From positions 1,373,893 to 1,437,892 of the forward strand of contig VZSE01015521.1 of assembly GCA_013398275.1 (NCBI GenBank): a stretch of 64,000 nt of DNA. The letters run 5' to 3'. A program made the translations under genes and the position numbers. Every line of letters starts with the position of its first letter. The first letter of the stretch is position 1. Origin of the DNA: Promerops cafer. Taxonomy: Eukaryota > Chordata > Aves > Passeriformes > Nectariniidae. This document shows, one piece after another, positions 51,721-64,000 of this stretch. The notes under the pieces were generated by a model. It did not search any database. It worked only from the letters and a program-made list of their open reading frames with translations, and had not been told where the DNA came from.

Positions 51721-52826
51721 GTACCTCGTGTCACTCAGTGACTGAACTGATGGTGCTCTGCTATCTGTGGTGTTCTGTAGTCTGTCTGTTTAAGGTGACA
51801 GCACTGTCATGTATTTAACTGCTGAGGTGAAGAGCTGTCCAGCAGAAAGAAGGAGAGCATGGGCCCAGAATCCATGAGAAACATTACACAGCAATGTCCC
51901 ACCCAGAGGCATTTTTGGAAGTGGCAGGGCATCAGAGGGCTCTAGATGCAGGGGGGATGCGATCCATTTAATCCCTCTTCTTCCACACAGGATGTTTATG
52001 AGACCTGCTAGCAATGTCTTGTCATTACAAATCCTCCAACGTCAGTGCCTGGCATCCCTGTTCATTGAAAATGACTCCCATATTTGATAATGTTCTTGCC
52101 TCTTGCTTTCCCACCCCTGCATGCTCTGACCTACCCCCTCACACCTGCTGTTCTGCATAAAGAGGGCCTCCTATCACCACAACTTCTTTTATCTTTCCAC
52201 CCTTCCTGGCAGGAATTCCTCTTACAGAGGGCTGTGTCCTGCTTCCATGAGAATTACTGTTGGTAAGAGACATGACTGAAAATGTGCAGTGTCTCTGTGT
52301 GTTCACCAAACTGTGACTACATAAATTTTGATCTTTGACTTGGCTTGATGCATCTGGTCTTACCTTCCTTTTTGTATATCATGAGGTATAATTTATCAAT
52401 TCACTTTTTTGTTTTTGATTAATATGCCCCATCTATTCCTTCTGCCTGTTCTTGTACACTATGCATATATAAGGGCTGATTCCAGCCTGTTGTCACAAGG
52501 GGATGCATTAAAGCTGCAGATCTGCCTTTGCAAAGCCTTAAGCACCTGTTTTTGTAAATTAAATGAAATACCATCTACATGTTACTGCTAAAAGTACCCA
52601 GTATCAGCTGGGTTTCAGTACCACAGGGCTTCCCTGCCTCTGTTTGAGAAACAAAACTAACAGCAGCAAATGGTAACATTCAGAGGAATTTGTTCTTTAA
52701 TAAAATAACAAAACAAAGTCTTCACAGAGGAGTATTTTCCTTTTTTCTACATGTAAGTGTTTGTAACAAAATAAAAGAGTGTTTAACTCTTCAGGCTGGT
52801 GAGAACAAATAAAGACGTGGTTCACC

Positions 52827-53141
52827 TCAACATTCACACGCTCTGTCTCTCTTTTCAAAGAGCTTCTTTCCTTTATTCATGAGCTCTTTGGGGACAGGAT
52901 TTTTAACAGTTCTTTCTGCCAACTTGTGGTTAGCAGAATATTTGCTTTCCATTTTTTTAAGTGTGTGTTGTGGCTCCCAAGTATCCATCTGTAACTCTCT
53001 GAAAAATATCCGGTAGCTTGCGGCTAGAATATATTTTGGGATGCCTAGCCTTGACAGTGGTTCGCTTGGATGCTGAAGTTTGAACAGACACCTGAAATTC
53101 ACCACAATGACCAGTCCTTTGGAGACCCTCTCTTCAGCCAT
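52827..53141 (-). other. Unidentified 104-codon ORF
   Basis: A minus-strand frame that opens with a favourable start context (GAGATGG) and ends in a lysine- and glutamate-rich, probably helical segment (about residues 60-100). I do not recognise a family, and it has no signal peptide. There is no AATAAA just downstream on that strand, and it lies in AT-rich intergenic DNA. It could be a retrocopy fragment, an exon of an unannotated transcript or chance, which is quite possible at this length. Confidence 0.15.
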
Positions 53142-54397
53142 CTCTTCCAGGTCACCCCGCTGAAATCCTGAGAGATTATTGACATTGGTACTGAGCCGTC
53201 ACACAGGAAAGAATTTTGATTTTTTTTTGCTTTACGACTGCTTATGCCACAGATCGTTCTCACTCCCTGGATCCCTTCTGCACCTCTAATGAGCTATGAT
53301 GCCATTCATTCACATAAGGTTTTGGCAGTGCATATCCTATTTTTAGAAAGTGATTTTACAGGAAAGGAATCAGTTTTATGTGTTACACCTCCATAGCAAA
53401 AGTGTGAGGTCTGGACATAGAAGATAACTATCCCTGCTTCACTTGATAGTTGAACAGTCCAGCCTCTTGCTCTTTAACGTATCTGCTTTTTATAAGATGT
53501 GAGCTTTGCCCCAGTGTAGCATAGCCTAACTGTCATCACCTTCATTTAATGACACACGAATATGAAACAAAGAGGCATTATACCTCCTCCCAAGACTGCA
53601 GCTTGAGAGCTATGTCCATCCTGCAAAACAATGGGAAACATCAAGCCTCATGCTAAGAAATCCTTGCTTTGCACCCCAGTCTTCCTTCGGGACAATTACT
53701 TTCATTTTCAGCAATTTGTTTGGTTTTGCATGCATTCACAACCATTGTGGTTCCAAATCCAAGTGGGACGAGTTACAATGATTCCTCTGCTCCATAAACC
53801 CCACTGCCCACTAGCTGGGGAAGTGGTAGTCATTCCATCCTTCTCTCACCTGCAGAGGAGTCTGGACTAGCTGGCTCCTGCCTGAAAGGGTTCATATCTT
53901 TCTTCTCAGTGAGAGAAAATGCTCTCTTTATCTCTTCCTCTAGGGCTGGACTGTGACAGAGAATGGAAACTGGTTGTCCTGCTTTTCAGGATGATCCTGT
54001 TCCAGGCCAGCCAGAAGGCAATGCCAACTACCAATCCTTGTGTGGCATTGTTTTCAAGTGGGAATGTTTGGTCCCAGTGAACTTTCCCACAACTTAACTA
54101 GAACCTTGCCCTCCTTGACAGCAGCCCTAGGCACCACAGAAGTGAAATGGGAGAGCCAGGCCAGGTAATAAAGCTGGCTCCCTTGTTGGATTCTGTCTGC
54201 CCCAGGAAGTATGTTCCTATGAGCTCAATTTTTAACTAGCACAGCAAAATAAATGAAAACAAGGCAAAGAATAATGCTCCACTTCTCTGGGAACACAGGG
54301 CCTCAAGGATGTAACATGAATTCAGCATCTGTCTGTTTGCTGGAGAATTCATACATAGGATGGAAAAGATGTCTCCAGGGCGACAGCAATACAGGTA

Positions 54398-54538
54398 CTC
54401 TTTTTTTCCCCTCTTTTTTTCTCCTTTCCTTTCCTTTCCTTTCCTTTCCTTTCCTTTCCTTTCCTTTCCTTTCCTTTCCTTTCCTTTCCTTTCCTTTCCT
54501 TTCCTTTCCTTTCCTTTCCTTTTTCTTCTTCTTTTCTT
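54398..54538 (+). repeat. (TTCCT)n microsatellite in a 141-base pyrimidine tract
   Basis: Nineteen perfect TTCCT units run from 54426 to 54520. They are flanked by T/C-only sequence, so every base from 54398 to 54538 is a pyrimidine on the plus strand. Such mirror-symmetric purine/pyrimidine tracts can form triplex DNA and vary in length between individuals. The spurious KERKG and FLSFP repeat proteins in overlapping frames come only from this repeat. Confidence 0.98.
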
Positions 54539-57500
54539 GGAGTGGAAAACATATAACATTTGCCTGAATATTTGAGCAGGGAGTTTGGCTCCTTCCATTC
54601 ATGTCACAGAAAGACAGAGCATCTCTCAGACAGGATCATTTCCCTACTCTTTCAAAGCACCACTGTGTGTGAGTGTGCCCCAGCTCTCCCCTCACGCACT
54701 TTGTGCTGACAGAAAAATCATCTCCACCTGAAGCTGCTCCATCTCCCTGCAGCTACAGCCCCCTGTGAGCTGTGGCTGCCTTCCCCCCGCTCCCTCACTT
54801 ACAGATGACACATCCCATCTCATTTATATTATTAAAATGATTTCCACGGGGTCACCTTCTGCTTCACACCTGAAATGATATCGAAAATTAAGCTCTTCCT
54901 CTTGTGCCACTTGGATTTAAATTGTAGATTTTAAATCTGTCCTCACTTCTCGATCCTTTAATTTTCCACAGGCAGCGCCACTGCAGCGGCAACTCCTAGT
55001 GACTGCATTAGATGTTAAAAAAAAAGAAGAAATCACAGGCGCATTGACTCATATGATGTTATGATGAGTGAGGTGGATAATAACAAACATGCAGTACTCC
55101 AGTCACCCACTGGGTCTCTTTCCATTTTCTTCACAGAAAACCTAAACAACCCGCTGTGTGGAGTATGGAAAAGGTCGTATCAAAAGAACATCTGCATGTT
55201 AGTGTAGTGATTAGCTTGTAGAGTAGCTCCTGGTGGTGAAAGGGCTTTTATCTTCCTTTCCACCCACAAAAATGATGTGTCACGTGAATGATGCTTACGC
55301 TGGAGTCAGACCTGATGTCTGTTGTGACTTCTCGAGAATTTCATCAAAAATACTTCCTTGCAGGTGAGTTTGGCAAAAGGCATTGGGCTGTTCATGGCAA
55401 AGTGCTGGACTCTTTTAGAAAGTGTAATTGCAATTACTGTGTTTCACAGGCAAAAATGCTGCCAGGAATGAGTAATTCTTGGTATGGGATGCTGACAATA
55501 CAGTAAATATGCAAACCAATACTTTGGAAATTGTGTCTTTCACTTAAGCTTGATTTAAATGTGTGAATTCTTTGCAGCTTTCTGGTATTTCCTAGTCTTT
55601 ACCATTGTCTTTCTTTATTACAGGTCTGAAAGAAGCTGCTGCCATATGGAGAGCTGGGGCAGCCAAGAGTTACATTCACCAGCAATGCACTATTCAAAGC
55701 ATTTAGAAGCTGCCAGTCCTCATGGTCCCAGACCAAAGCTAACCTTTGTAGCAGCACTATTAGGTTTTCTTTTTTCTTTTTCCAAGTCAGATGGTGTTGG
55801 TACTCTCTTGTGAGGAACACTGGGTCAGATGGTCTGAGGGGTTACTCCTGATGGCAATTCCTGTGCTAACTCAGATGCAGCTGCATCCCCAATTATATTC
55901 AGTTTAGGGGACAGAATAATCCTTCCTCTGCTTTTTTTTCACTTTTTGCAGTGCAGATCTGATGGGTCTCACCTGAGTACTGGAGCAGGGATGGAAGAAA
56001 GGAGGAGCTTTTGCTCTTTCTTTGGGCAAATGACTGAGCTATTCCACAGAGAAGGCTACAGAATAAAAATTAATCCAACTCTTTCATAGTGGCTGGTGAC
56101 TAAATAGATAAATGTTTAAAGAAGTACTGGGCTATCTGTTCAGCCTTCCTTGCAGCATATCCTTCTATCCAGAGCATACTCCAGAATGTGGCTGGGGAGC
56201 GAGACGGGTCAGAGGCGCTAGAAAGATGAAAGCTATTGGATTAGCATTTTTGTCCTAGGGCTGTAATAGAAATCTTTAGTAAGCAAAGCCCAAGCGTGAA
56301 AATCGCATTGTAGCTTGAAGATGAAGTCCAATTTTGAGCTGAAATTCACTCCCCTTTAGCGGTCTCAAGGCCAAAGTATGCACAGACACTCTGTAAGTCC
56401 TGTTTTCAGGGTGTTAGCAGCACATAGATCCCTCTGCTGGTTCCTCTGTACGTGAATGAATTGGATTCAGAGCACAAGCACAAGCTCATGTCAGAGCACT
56501 GCTGTAGGTCATGTTTGAAGACAACTTTACCAGTTCCAAAATCAAAGATTAAAAGAAAATCTGACTGGAGGAGTGTTCTGAAAATTTAGAGGTGAAAGGG
56601 ATCTGGGGTCTTTTAATAAACTGTTACAAAAGTAAAATTGCAAAATGCCACTTCTGTTTGGAAACCTCAAGGCATGTACCCAACTTTGAATCTAACTTGT
56701 AGACTGTATTCCTCTTCTGTTTCCTTTTACAAGACATAGTGATATTCTGCCTCGTAAAGAAGGTCCATGGAAACTCCTCTGAGATGTAAACATTTGCATC
56801 AGATTCTGCTGATGGGACTCTTATGGACAAATTTATGGTACAGAACATTTCTTCAAATAGATAGCAGATGTAATGTGTGACTGTGATAGCTGTAGTCCAA
56901 GACTTTCAACTGTGGCTTTGGTTCTAGGATCATTAACTCCAGTAGGATTACCCACCAAAGTTGTCTTAGTGCTCTAGTCACCACACAATCTGCTCAAGGA
57001 CAGTCTTCATGCAGAATAAGGAATGGAATAAGGAACCACAGGCAGCACTCTGAGACTAGGCAGCCTCAGACAATAATGCCCCCTACTGATATTTGAACAA
57101 TTCCAGGGAAAAGAGATGTCTCAAAGAGCTGGCAATGGCAGCAAGGCTGATAAAAGCAGCAAGAACATGTGTGAGGAGCACAGACAGGCAGCTTGAGGCT
57201 CCAAACAATTAAATGCGTAGCACAGAGGAAAATAACTGCTCAGAAAAAATCATATTTTGAGAAAAGGCTGGTTTGAAGATCTTGTATTTTAGGGTGAAGG
57301 AGCCTCAGTAGCTAAAAGTTAAAATTTGGCATTTCAGCTGCCACAGAAGCCCATGAACTGTCTCATCCAGACCAAGGGAACTGTGGGCTTGGGCTGCTTG
57401 GGAGCTGCAGGGGCACCATGAGCACAGCTCACACTGAGACATTTGCAGACCCACATCATGGTCAATATTACATACAGACCATGGTCACCTCACCTGGGGG

Positions 57501-58699
57501 GAAATAGAGATGAGATGGCAGTGACATGACTAAAGGTGTAAGCATGTACGGGTAGGCAAATTACTTCCTTTCTAATTAGGATTTCTGTAATGCCTGAGTC
57601 CTCTTACCAGCCCAGCAGTTTTAACCCTTTACAGCCAAATGCTGACAGCAATTTCATTGCCTATGAACCACTGCTTGTAACAGATTTACTGAAATTTGGT
57701 GTTTGAAATTTGGGTTGCTCTATGTTATGTTCCATTATTATATGAGGAGCAGGTGTTTCCAGTGCTTCCAAGCAAAAACATTTTATATTTTATACTGAGT
57801 ATCCATAGCCTAGGAGTTACAAACTTGTATTTTTAAAATTAAAATAAAGCTCAGATATTTGAGCAAAAAGACTGCTGCTTGGTTTCCTCATCTTCCCAGG
57901 AACAAAGCCAGCCATTCTGTTACATCCACTGAGAGCCAGCCTTGCCTTGAAGAGCACTCCTGTAAACTTCCTGTGAGGTGCAATCAACTCTGTGGCTCAG
58001 TGGAAGTTGCTGTATGTCCATCCACACACCTTCAGCAAGTCTTAAATTGTCCTAGGAGCCACATCTGTGCAAAAACCAGAAGGATGAGTATGTAATTTGC
58101 TTGTCACATGTGTCCATGGTCTAGGAGGGAAGAACAGCCTCCTCAGCCACAGAAAAGCTGTTTGCTCTCTGGTGATCAGGGCAAGGAATTTCAGTCAATA
58201 TAGTCCTCTGGACTGGGAGTCTCAGGGCGAGAGACAGGACCTGGCTCTGATGCTACCCTTCGGTGAGTTACTTCCTACTGCAAACACAGCCTGTGTTTCC
58301 AAACAGCTTCTTCCCATCCCTAGACTTGCTTAGAGAGTCAAGGTAACTTCCTGCTAAGTTTGCTGTGGCAGCCTGTCAGCATCAGACGAAGACATCATTT
58401 GCAAAAATAACAAGACACCTTAAGAAATCTGAAGAGTGAGGTTGGATTTTACTGTTACCACTACCCAAAAACCACTGTGTATCAGTGTGCCCTTGGGAAT
58501 ACATTCAGACAGTGAAATCCAGTTTCCTTATCATGTGTAGTAAACACTGTGAAGTTAAAACCCTCGGTGGCTTCTTAAGCTTTTATCACTGGATTTATGT
58601 CAGCAAAATAGCATGGAAAGTGTATTCAAGGGGTTATTATGCACCACTCTGATCAGGCCACATGAAGTTGTATCTGGCACCTTGCATGCAAAGGAAATC

Positions 58700-59060
58700 T
58701 GCTTTTGATGGAAACTAATGCATAGTTAATTTGCTACATTAGCATGTGATAATTAGTGCGCAGGCCTTATGATGTATTACAACTACATCTTAGTATGCAT
58801 GCATGCAAATAGACACATAATACATCGGTGTGTTAAATGCAGGCATCTCTAGGACAGAAGGTGATATAAACAAATCTAAGCAGAAGTTGTGGACACAGAA
58901 TGAGGGCTGCATAATGAGTGCCTCAATTTACAGTCCAATAACATATTATATATTCCTCCGCACACCCTGAGCAGTGTGCATATATTAAAATCTCTAATCT
59001 GTCTACTTTCATATGCGTGAATATATTAAGGCCTTCTGTGGTTCTTTCTTTTTAAAATGC
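58700..59060. promoter_or_regulatory. Candidate conserved non-coding element (composition only)
   Basis: AT-rich sequence dense in homeodomain-type cores (GTTAATTTGC, GATAATTAGTGCG). It also has GCATGCATGCAAATAG, which contains an octamer match ATGCAAAT (POU factors) at about 58801-58808. There are no repeats or long frames. The call is inference from motif texture and was not tested for conservation. Confidence 0.25.
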
Positions 59061-60439
59061 ACAATCCAGGGTCACTTAAATAGTTGCAGCTTGAAGATGA
59101 ACACTGGCTGTGTCAGAGCAGGACATCTCATCACTCTCAGTTTTGTGCATCTGTAACCATGGTGACTTTGTGGCTGCAGCTTTCCCCAGACTTGGTGTAA
59201 CCTGGGGTGGATAAAGGCATGCTTCTCCGTCTGGTGCGGATGTCACGTACAGGATCTCTTAGGATACATTTTTAATTACCATGTTCTCTTAATTACTCCT
59301 TCTGATTTCCCTGGTGAATTGCCTTTCTCGAGTTTCAGTGACTCATTGTGAAACAAAGTGATATCTCTGCTGTCTTCAGTCAGGAGAATTCATCCCAGAC
59401 CTCCGCACCTTCTCAAGGACAGCACTGAAAAGCAGTGCAGCCTGGTGCTTTGTGCTTGTGGCTACCGACCAAATGCGGTGTTTTACAAGTGCAGATTTCC
59501 TTCCCTCGGCTGCTGGCCCTGCCAAACCACACAGGAGAGTGTGGCTGTCCTGTCCAAAGTGACCTTTGAGGGCAGCCCTGCTTTGGCTGCAGGCTGGCTG
59601 AGCTCAAGGTGGGCTCCACCATAACATCTCCTCTCAGGGAGGTGCAAGGACTGCGTGGTGGTGACCTTAGAAGAGGTGCAAAGGTGGCACATGGTGGGGT
59701 GTAAGGACGAGGGAGGCTCTCATCACCCCCTTGGCCATTTGGTCCCCTCTACAGCTGTCAGGCACTCTGGAGAGAGACTCATAGGCCTGTGGGACATGGT
59801 GCCATAGAAAAGCTGTCTTGGTGGTCAGGGGGGGAAGCTGTGGGCTGCCCAGCACATGTATCCCACTCGCTGGGAGCCACAGGCAGCAGTCTGAAAGTCT
59901 GAAGTGTGCAAAACTCACCAGCCCATGCTGAGAGGGGGCTTAGCCAGGCAGTGTCCCCTGTCACCACAGTCTTTTTAGATTGCTCTGCTACAGCACAGTG
60001 TGCTGGGACCAAACAACTCTGGATTTAGGCTTTTATTTGACAGGGTACATAGCTAAGAGCTGTAATTTATCCCTTTCGAGCAATCACTTCTCCCGGTGTG
60101 TTAAACCCACCCCTGGGCAGAGGTCCAGGCAGCAAAGCCCTGCACCCCAGGCAGGTGACACAGACCATGCCCACATTTTACAGCCACACAGCACGGCGCT
60201 GAGCAGCTGGGGAGGGGCAGTGCCGGACTGCAGGCCTGCTTTTCTCCCAGGATACCTGCGGGGCTGCTCTTCAACTTGGCCTTCATGAACTGCAAAGTCA
60301 CCCTACACCCTAGATTAATCAGCATTTAACAGAGCACCCATGTATTCTTCCACTTAAACTGCACTAAACACAAGCAGTAACTGCACTATTTCTTTTTTCT
60401 ACCTGGGCAGTAATAGATCTTCTTTTCATGAAGTCATCC

Positions 60440-60620
60440 TAAGCTGAGCCATCTCTGTAAATAGCTGAGCCGCTGAGGTGCATTATTTATCACCGTCAGA
60501 TGTTTAGCGCACCGAACCGAGCAGCGGGCGGCCATCGGGATGGGATGAGGGGGATTTATGGTCAAAAGCTGTGCCGCGGAAAGAACACGCAGTACTCGTT
60601 CAGTAAGGACAAGCAGCTGA
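60440..60620. promoter_or_regulatory. Candidate regulatory element with CpG cluster
   Basis: A local CpG cluster (GCGCACCGAACCGAGCAGCG near 60508, then GCCGCGGAAAGAACACG) follows GCATTATTTATCACCGTCAG. It stands out from the surrounding CpG-poor sequence and has no coding frame of note. Enhancer or unannotated promoter; low certainty. Confidence 0.2.
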
Positions 60621-63600
60621 AGACCAGTACTGCTGCATTTCTGACAGAGGGCAGCATTGAGTTTTTTATCATATAAAAGAAAACCCCAACAAAACACTTC
60701 TTGGCTCTCCAGTGATTGCGCAGTTCAGAATGAGGAAAAGCTTATCCCTCACGTTTTTCAAAAAACTGTGCTATCAACTGGCTTTTAACTAAAATTTCCT
60801 TTTAAAGCTGGCTATTTTTTGAGACTGTTTTGGCAGAGGGAGGGCAGAGTTGGAGTTGTTTGCTCCCAGCTTCATGGAAAATGCTGCTTTCTGGTCTGCC
60901 CCTTGCTGGGCCTTGCTGCTTCTCCTCTACCCAAGGCCATGAAAGTCACCAGAACTAGATGCTACCTGGGCAGGCTTGTAAGAGAAACATGTCCTGTAAC
61001 ACCCAGCTGTTGTTCCCCTGTTTTGGAGGCCTGTGGAGAGGAAGGATCTAGGGGTACTCAGAAATAATCTGGGGAGCCACCAGCTCCTGCCACAGACAGC
61101 AGTTTTGTGAAACAGCTTTGGACTTGAATCCCTTTCTCACTTAAAGCCTCTGTTCCCTCCTGAGTCTTAAAAAGACCAGAGAGCTGTGAGGGCATCCCCA
61201 CACCTGCAGCAGGAGGGGATGCTGCTGAATGGCACCCTGGGCAAAGGGCTGGACTCAGGAACTTTTGAAGGGAGGATTTAGCTGGTGCAGTGTTTACAGA
61301 AAGTGTCTCTGTTGTCTGTTAGAAACACGTCTTTTTTCCCTGCCAGCAAGGAATCAATTAATTTAATTCCTGAGCAACATAATTTATGATTAGAAACAGT
61401 CCCTGATGTGGGAATTTACAGCAAAGTCTGTATCTAACTTTCTAGTGTTCCCAGCCTGTTGCAATCTCTGGGCTCTGGCTGCACCTCCATTTGTAATTGA
61501 AAGGAGGCAATTCCTATAGGAAGTTGCTGGAAGAGTGGGTGCACCATGAACTTGAGCAGACAATTGGAAACTTGCCCACTTAGGAGACCTTTTCCAGTAA
61601 ATGTGGATGTTTCCCAAAAACAGTGGGTGTGAGAGCATGTGTGTTATCTGCTGCAATACCGCCTCCCTGTAGGCATTTTCATTATAAGTTTGGGAGAGAA
61701 CTGCTGCATATTCCATCTTTGCCCTGTCTCATTGGTATTCATTCATTCTCTAGTGGGCTTAATGTTGCTGTCTGCACAGGGGAAAAAATTAAAATAACAA
61801 GACAAGGAAATAATAGAAGAAGGAGGTGATTCTTTTTTAAACTTTTCTTGTGAGTGAAGTCAAGGATTCATTCGTCCCGAGCCTTTGTTCTGGGAGCCCT
61901 CGGCACAGCAGTTGTCAGAGCAGGTTGCAGGAACAAGGTATTCAAATGCCTCAGAATACATCTATAAATCATGTCACCACTTTTCTCTGCAGGAGCCAAA
62001 GAGTAGGAGGGAAGAGAGATGAGAACAGCGAAGAGATCAAACAAGCAACCTTCGGAGGAGACATCAGCCCCACCATGATCCTCAGCGTGATGTGAGCATC
62101 TTTGAGGGCTCCTGTAGGTAGTTTTATTTGTCTAAAACAGGATGGACCCTAACCAAATATTTATATGTCTCTCCAGTGGCTTTCAAAATATTGGAAGTTC
62201 TTTGCTCATGTGCACTGAAAGTCTTCAAAGGAGCACAAGTCCTCCTGACTTGCAAGATGATATGAGCACCTATGTCACATGTCTGCTTTTAGAAATATTT
62301 GCAGTACAGCCAAGGCAGACTGATGGATATTGTCCAGCTGTCCCAGCAGGCAGAAGTTGTGCAACCCCTCCAGGGCAAAGGATATTTGGACAATGAAAGG
62401 GAAATGAGGATATTCCTGCCTCGCCCAGCCCTGATTGCCTTAGGAAGGATGCAGATGTCTGTACAGCTTTACCTGGAGGTCAAATAGGACCTGATCAGGC
62501 CAGGATCCGTGGAGGGAAGCTCAGCTAAGTGGTCAGGCCTCACAAGCTGCACATGAGGCTACTGGGGCCACTCGGTGCTCCTCTGCCTTAGGCTGGGGCC
62601 AGGTAGTGGGGCTGCTCCCCAGCCCTGGTACCACACAGCCAGACAGCCAGACAGCCTAACGTGGGCACTGCTGACTGTCTGTGGAGCTGGTGGCCAGTCA
62701 CCATGGGGGGAGAGGCTGCTGTGCCTCCTTTCTGACTCCTTGGGCCCATTGTCCCCTTCCATCCCCTGCACATTGCCAGTGCACTACAGCTTTTCCTTCT
62801 GCTGTAATCTCTGCCAGATCTCACTCCATGTCTGGTCACCCCTTGTGGCCCGAGGTGTGTCACTGGCTGCCATTGCTGTCCCTTTGATCACTGCCCACCC
62901 CAAGAGGACCTTGAGCAATTGTGTGCTCAGAGCAGCATAACATTTTGGCTGTAGCTGCCAATAGTTTGCCTACTTTGTAAGGGATCTTTGGGTGAAATCC
63001 TTGCAGGTCTGATGCTTTCACCTATGGACTGCAGTATTTGTACAGAGAGGTTCATGGCAGGCTTTATGGGTCTGGTTTTATGGGCTTTTAGGTGCTGTGC
63101 TTCATTTGTGCCTTCACCTCCTGTCTACCTTTCTGCCTGTCTGGGATGTGGAGTGAAAAGTTGTTGAAGCTCACATTAGCCACACTATCTCCTTATGTGC
63201 CTTAACTACTCCAGTTCAACACTAACCTAGGACAGCTTAAATTTGAACCTGCTTATATTTGCACCCAGAAGGAGAGCAGATTACTCACTTTTATCCTATC
63301 AGCTGTGCAGGAATGGAGAGATCAGAGGCACCAAGAGTTCAGCCAAGTATAAAATTGTCCATGGCACTACCATGCTGCTGTCTGTCAGATGCACGAGGAC
63401 TGAGCTTTGCAGAGACCAAACCCAGAAACTCTGTTTGTCTTCTGTGCAAATGCAGAATACTACTGGTTATTTTAACCTTAACCTACCAAATTTTAAACTT
63501 TGGCTGAAAAGAAACCTTCTAAAGGTGGCAAATGCTTGCAGTTTTGTTGCCAACATCCTTTAATGACCCGCAGCATTCCAGATGTAGGTCATGTTTACTA

Positions 63601-64000
63601 CATCAAATGCTAGCAAACAGCAGCAATACAATTTCACAGAATAAAACACAAATTTTAAGCAGCAAAAATGCTGCCTTTTGAACTTCTGTTCTAGATTTAG
63701 CATCTTTTAAGCCCCAAACAAACAAAAAATTATGCTTTCCTATTTCACACTTCACCTCAAGATGACTGAAGCATTTATTGAGTGCTCATAACATACTGTG
63801 TGGTTGTAGTAGCAAGCAAAGCAAACTGGGCCACAGAAGAGCTGTAATGTCAGAGGAAAGCAAAACAGCACCATTGAGCAGATGATTTCATGCCTGGAAG
63901 AACAACCCTCAAAATTCACACCTGGGGAACATGGAGTCTGTGCCCAGTCCAGTGCCAGGGCTAAGTGTAGGGTACAAACCTTCAGCAGACAGCAGATCAC

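Larger units (their letters stand above)
47641..54397. other. Intergenic DNA upstream of POMGNT2
   Basis: Unique AT-rich sequence with a short (TG)n tract at 48003-48026. No exon, RNA gene or further transposon is recognised, apart from one unidentified 104-codon frame at 52827-53141. In other vertebrates SNRK lies in this direction (from memory), and none of its exons was seen. Confidence 0.55.
54539..64000. other. Intergenic DNA, no gene recognised
   Basis: No exon, RNA gene or clear transposon. The longest frames are about 120 codons (62575-62940 on the plus strand) with overlapping frames on the other strand and no domain. Stretches at about 54800-55080, 58700-59060 and 60440-60620 look like conserved non-coding DNA by composition. 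A tiny direct repeat of CAGCCAGA occurs near 62637-62656. Confidence 0.55.

Noticed and set aside
54236..54602. Repetitive ORFs of KERKG and FLSFP type
   Set aside because: They are translations of the TTCCT microsatellite. A period of five bases gives open frames in every phase.
1..64000. Search for CRISPR arrays, operons, phage, integrated viral genes or tRNA genes
   Set aside because: None seen. The DNA is vertebrate, the only repeats are CR1 fragments and microsatellites, and no tRNA-like B-box context was found by eye.

Overview
This window is vertebrate nuclear DNA, most likely from a bird. The evidence is three decayed copies of the LINE CR1, two of them with their 3' ends toward the left edge and the best one ending in the repeated ATTCTATGAT-type motif (read on the minus strand) that is typical of bird and reptile CR1. 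There is also one intact gene whose protein is plainly a vertebrate orthologue, long gene-poor AT-rich spacers, and a single dense CpG island. I cannot name the species. Nothing looks bacterial, viral or recently transferred.

The one gene I can support is POMGNT2 (also GTDC2 or AGO61), on the minus strand. It encodes protein O-linked-mannose beta-1,4-N-acetylglucosaminyltransferase 2. The whole 578-residue coding sequence lies in one uninterrupted exon (17907 down to 16171). A good splice acceptor sits one base upstream of the ATG, so the 5' UTR must come from one or more separate exons. The best candidate for the first exon and promoter is the CpG island at about 46.6-47.2 kb, which carries NRF1-like and ZNF143/THAP11-like sites and two strong minus-strand donors. 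This gives a gene of about 31 kb with a first intron of about 28.7 kb. The 3' UTR probably ends at an ATTAAA signal (15703-15708) or an AATAAA signal (15313-15318).

Layout: 1-15312 is intergenic sequence downstream of POMGNT2, with no recognisable gene. 15313-17908 is the terminal coding exon. 17909-46575 is the inferred large intron. It holds a CR1 3' end at 30.5 kb, a 0.6-kb CR1 at 36.8-37.4 kb, a CA microsatellite, two weak CpG clusters near 25.6 and 26.5 kb, and a GC-rich block with an unexplained 212-codon ORF at 41.1-41.7 kb. 46576-47260 is the promoter and first-exon island, containing one unresolved base (N at 46889). 47275-47640 is another CR1. 47641-64000 is intergenic sequence upstream of POMGNT2, with a 141-base uninterrupted pyrimidine tract built on 19 perfect TTCCT units and several stretches that look like conserved non-coding elements by composition only.

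I found no convincing new biological system. The most useful second looks are the in-frame open 5' leader of POMGNT2 (a possible N-terminally extended isoform, depending on donor use), the two unidentified ORFs (41.1-41.7 kb and 52.8-53.1 kb), and the candidate regulatory islands.
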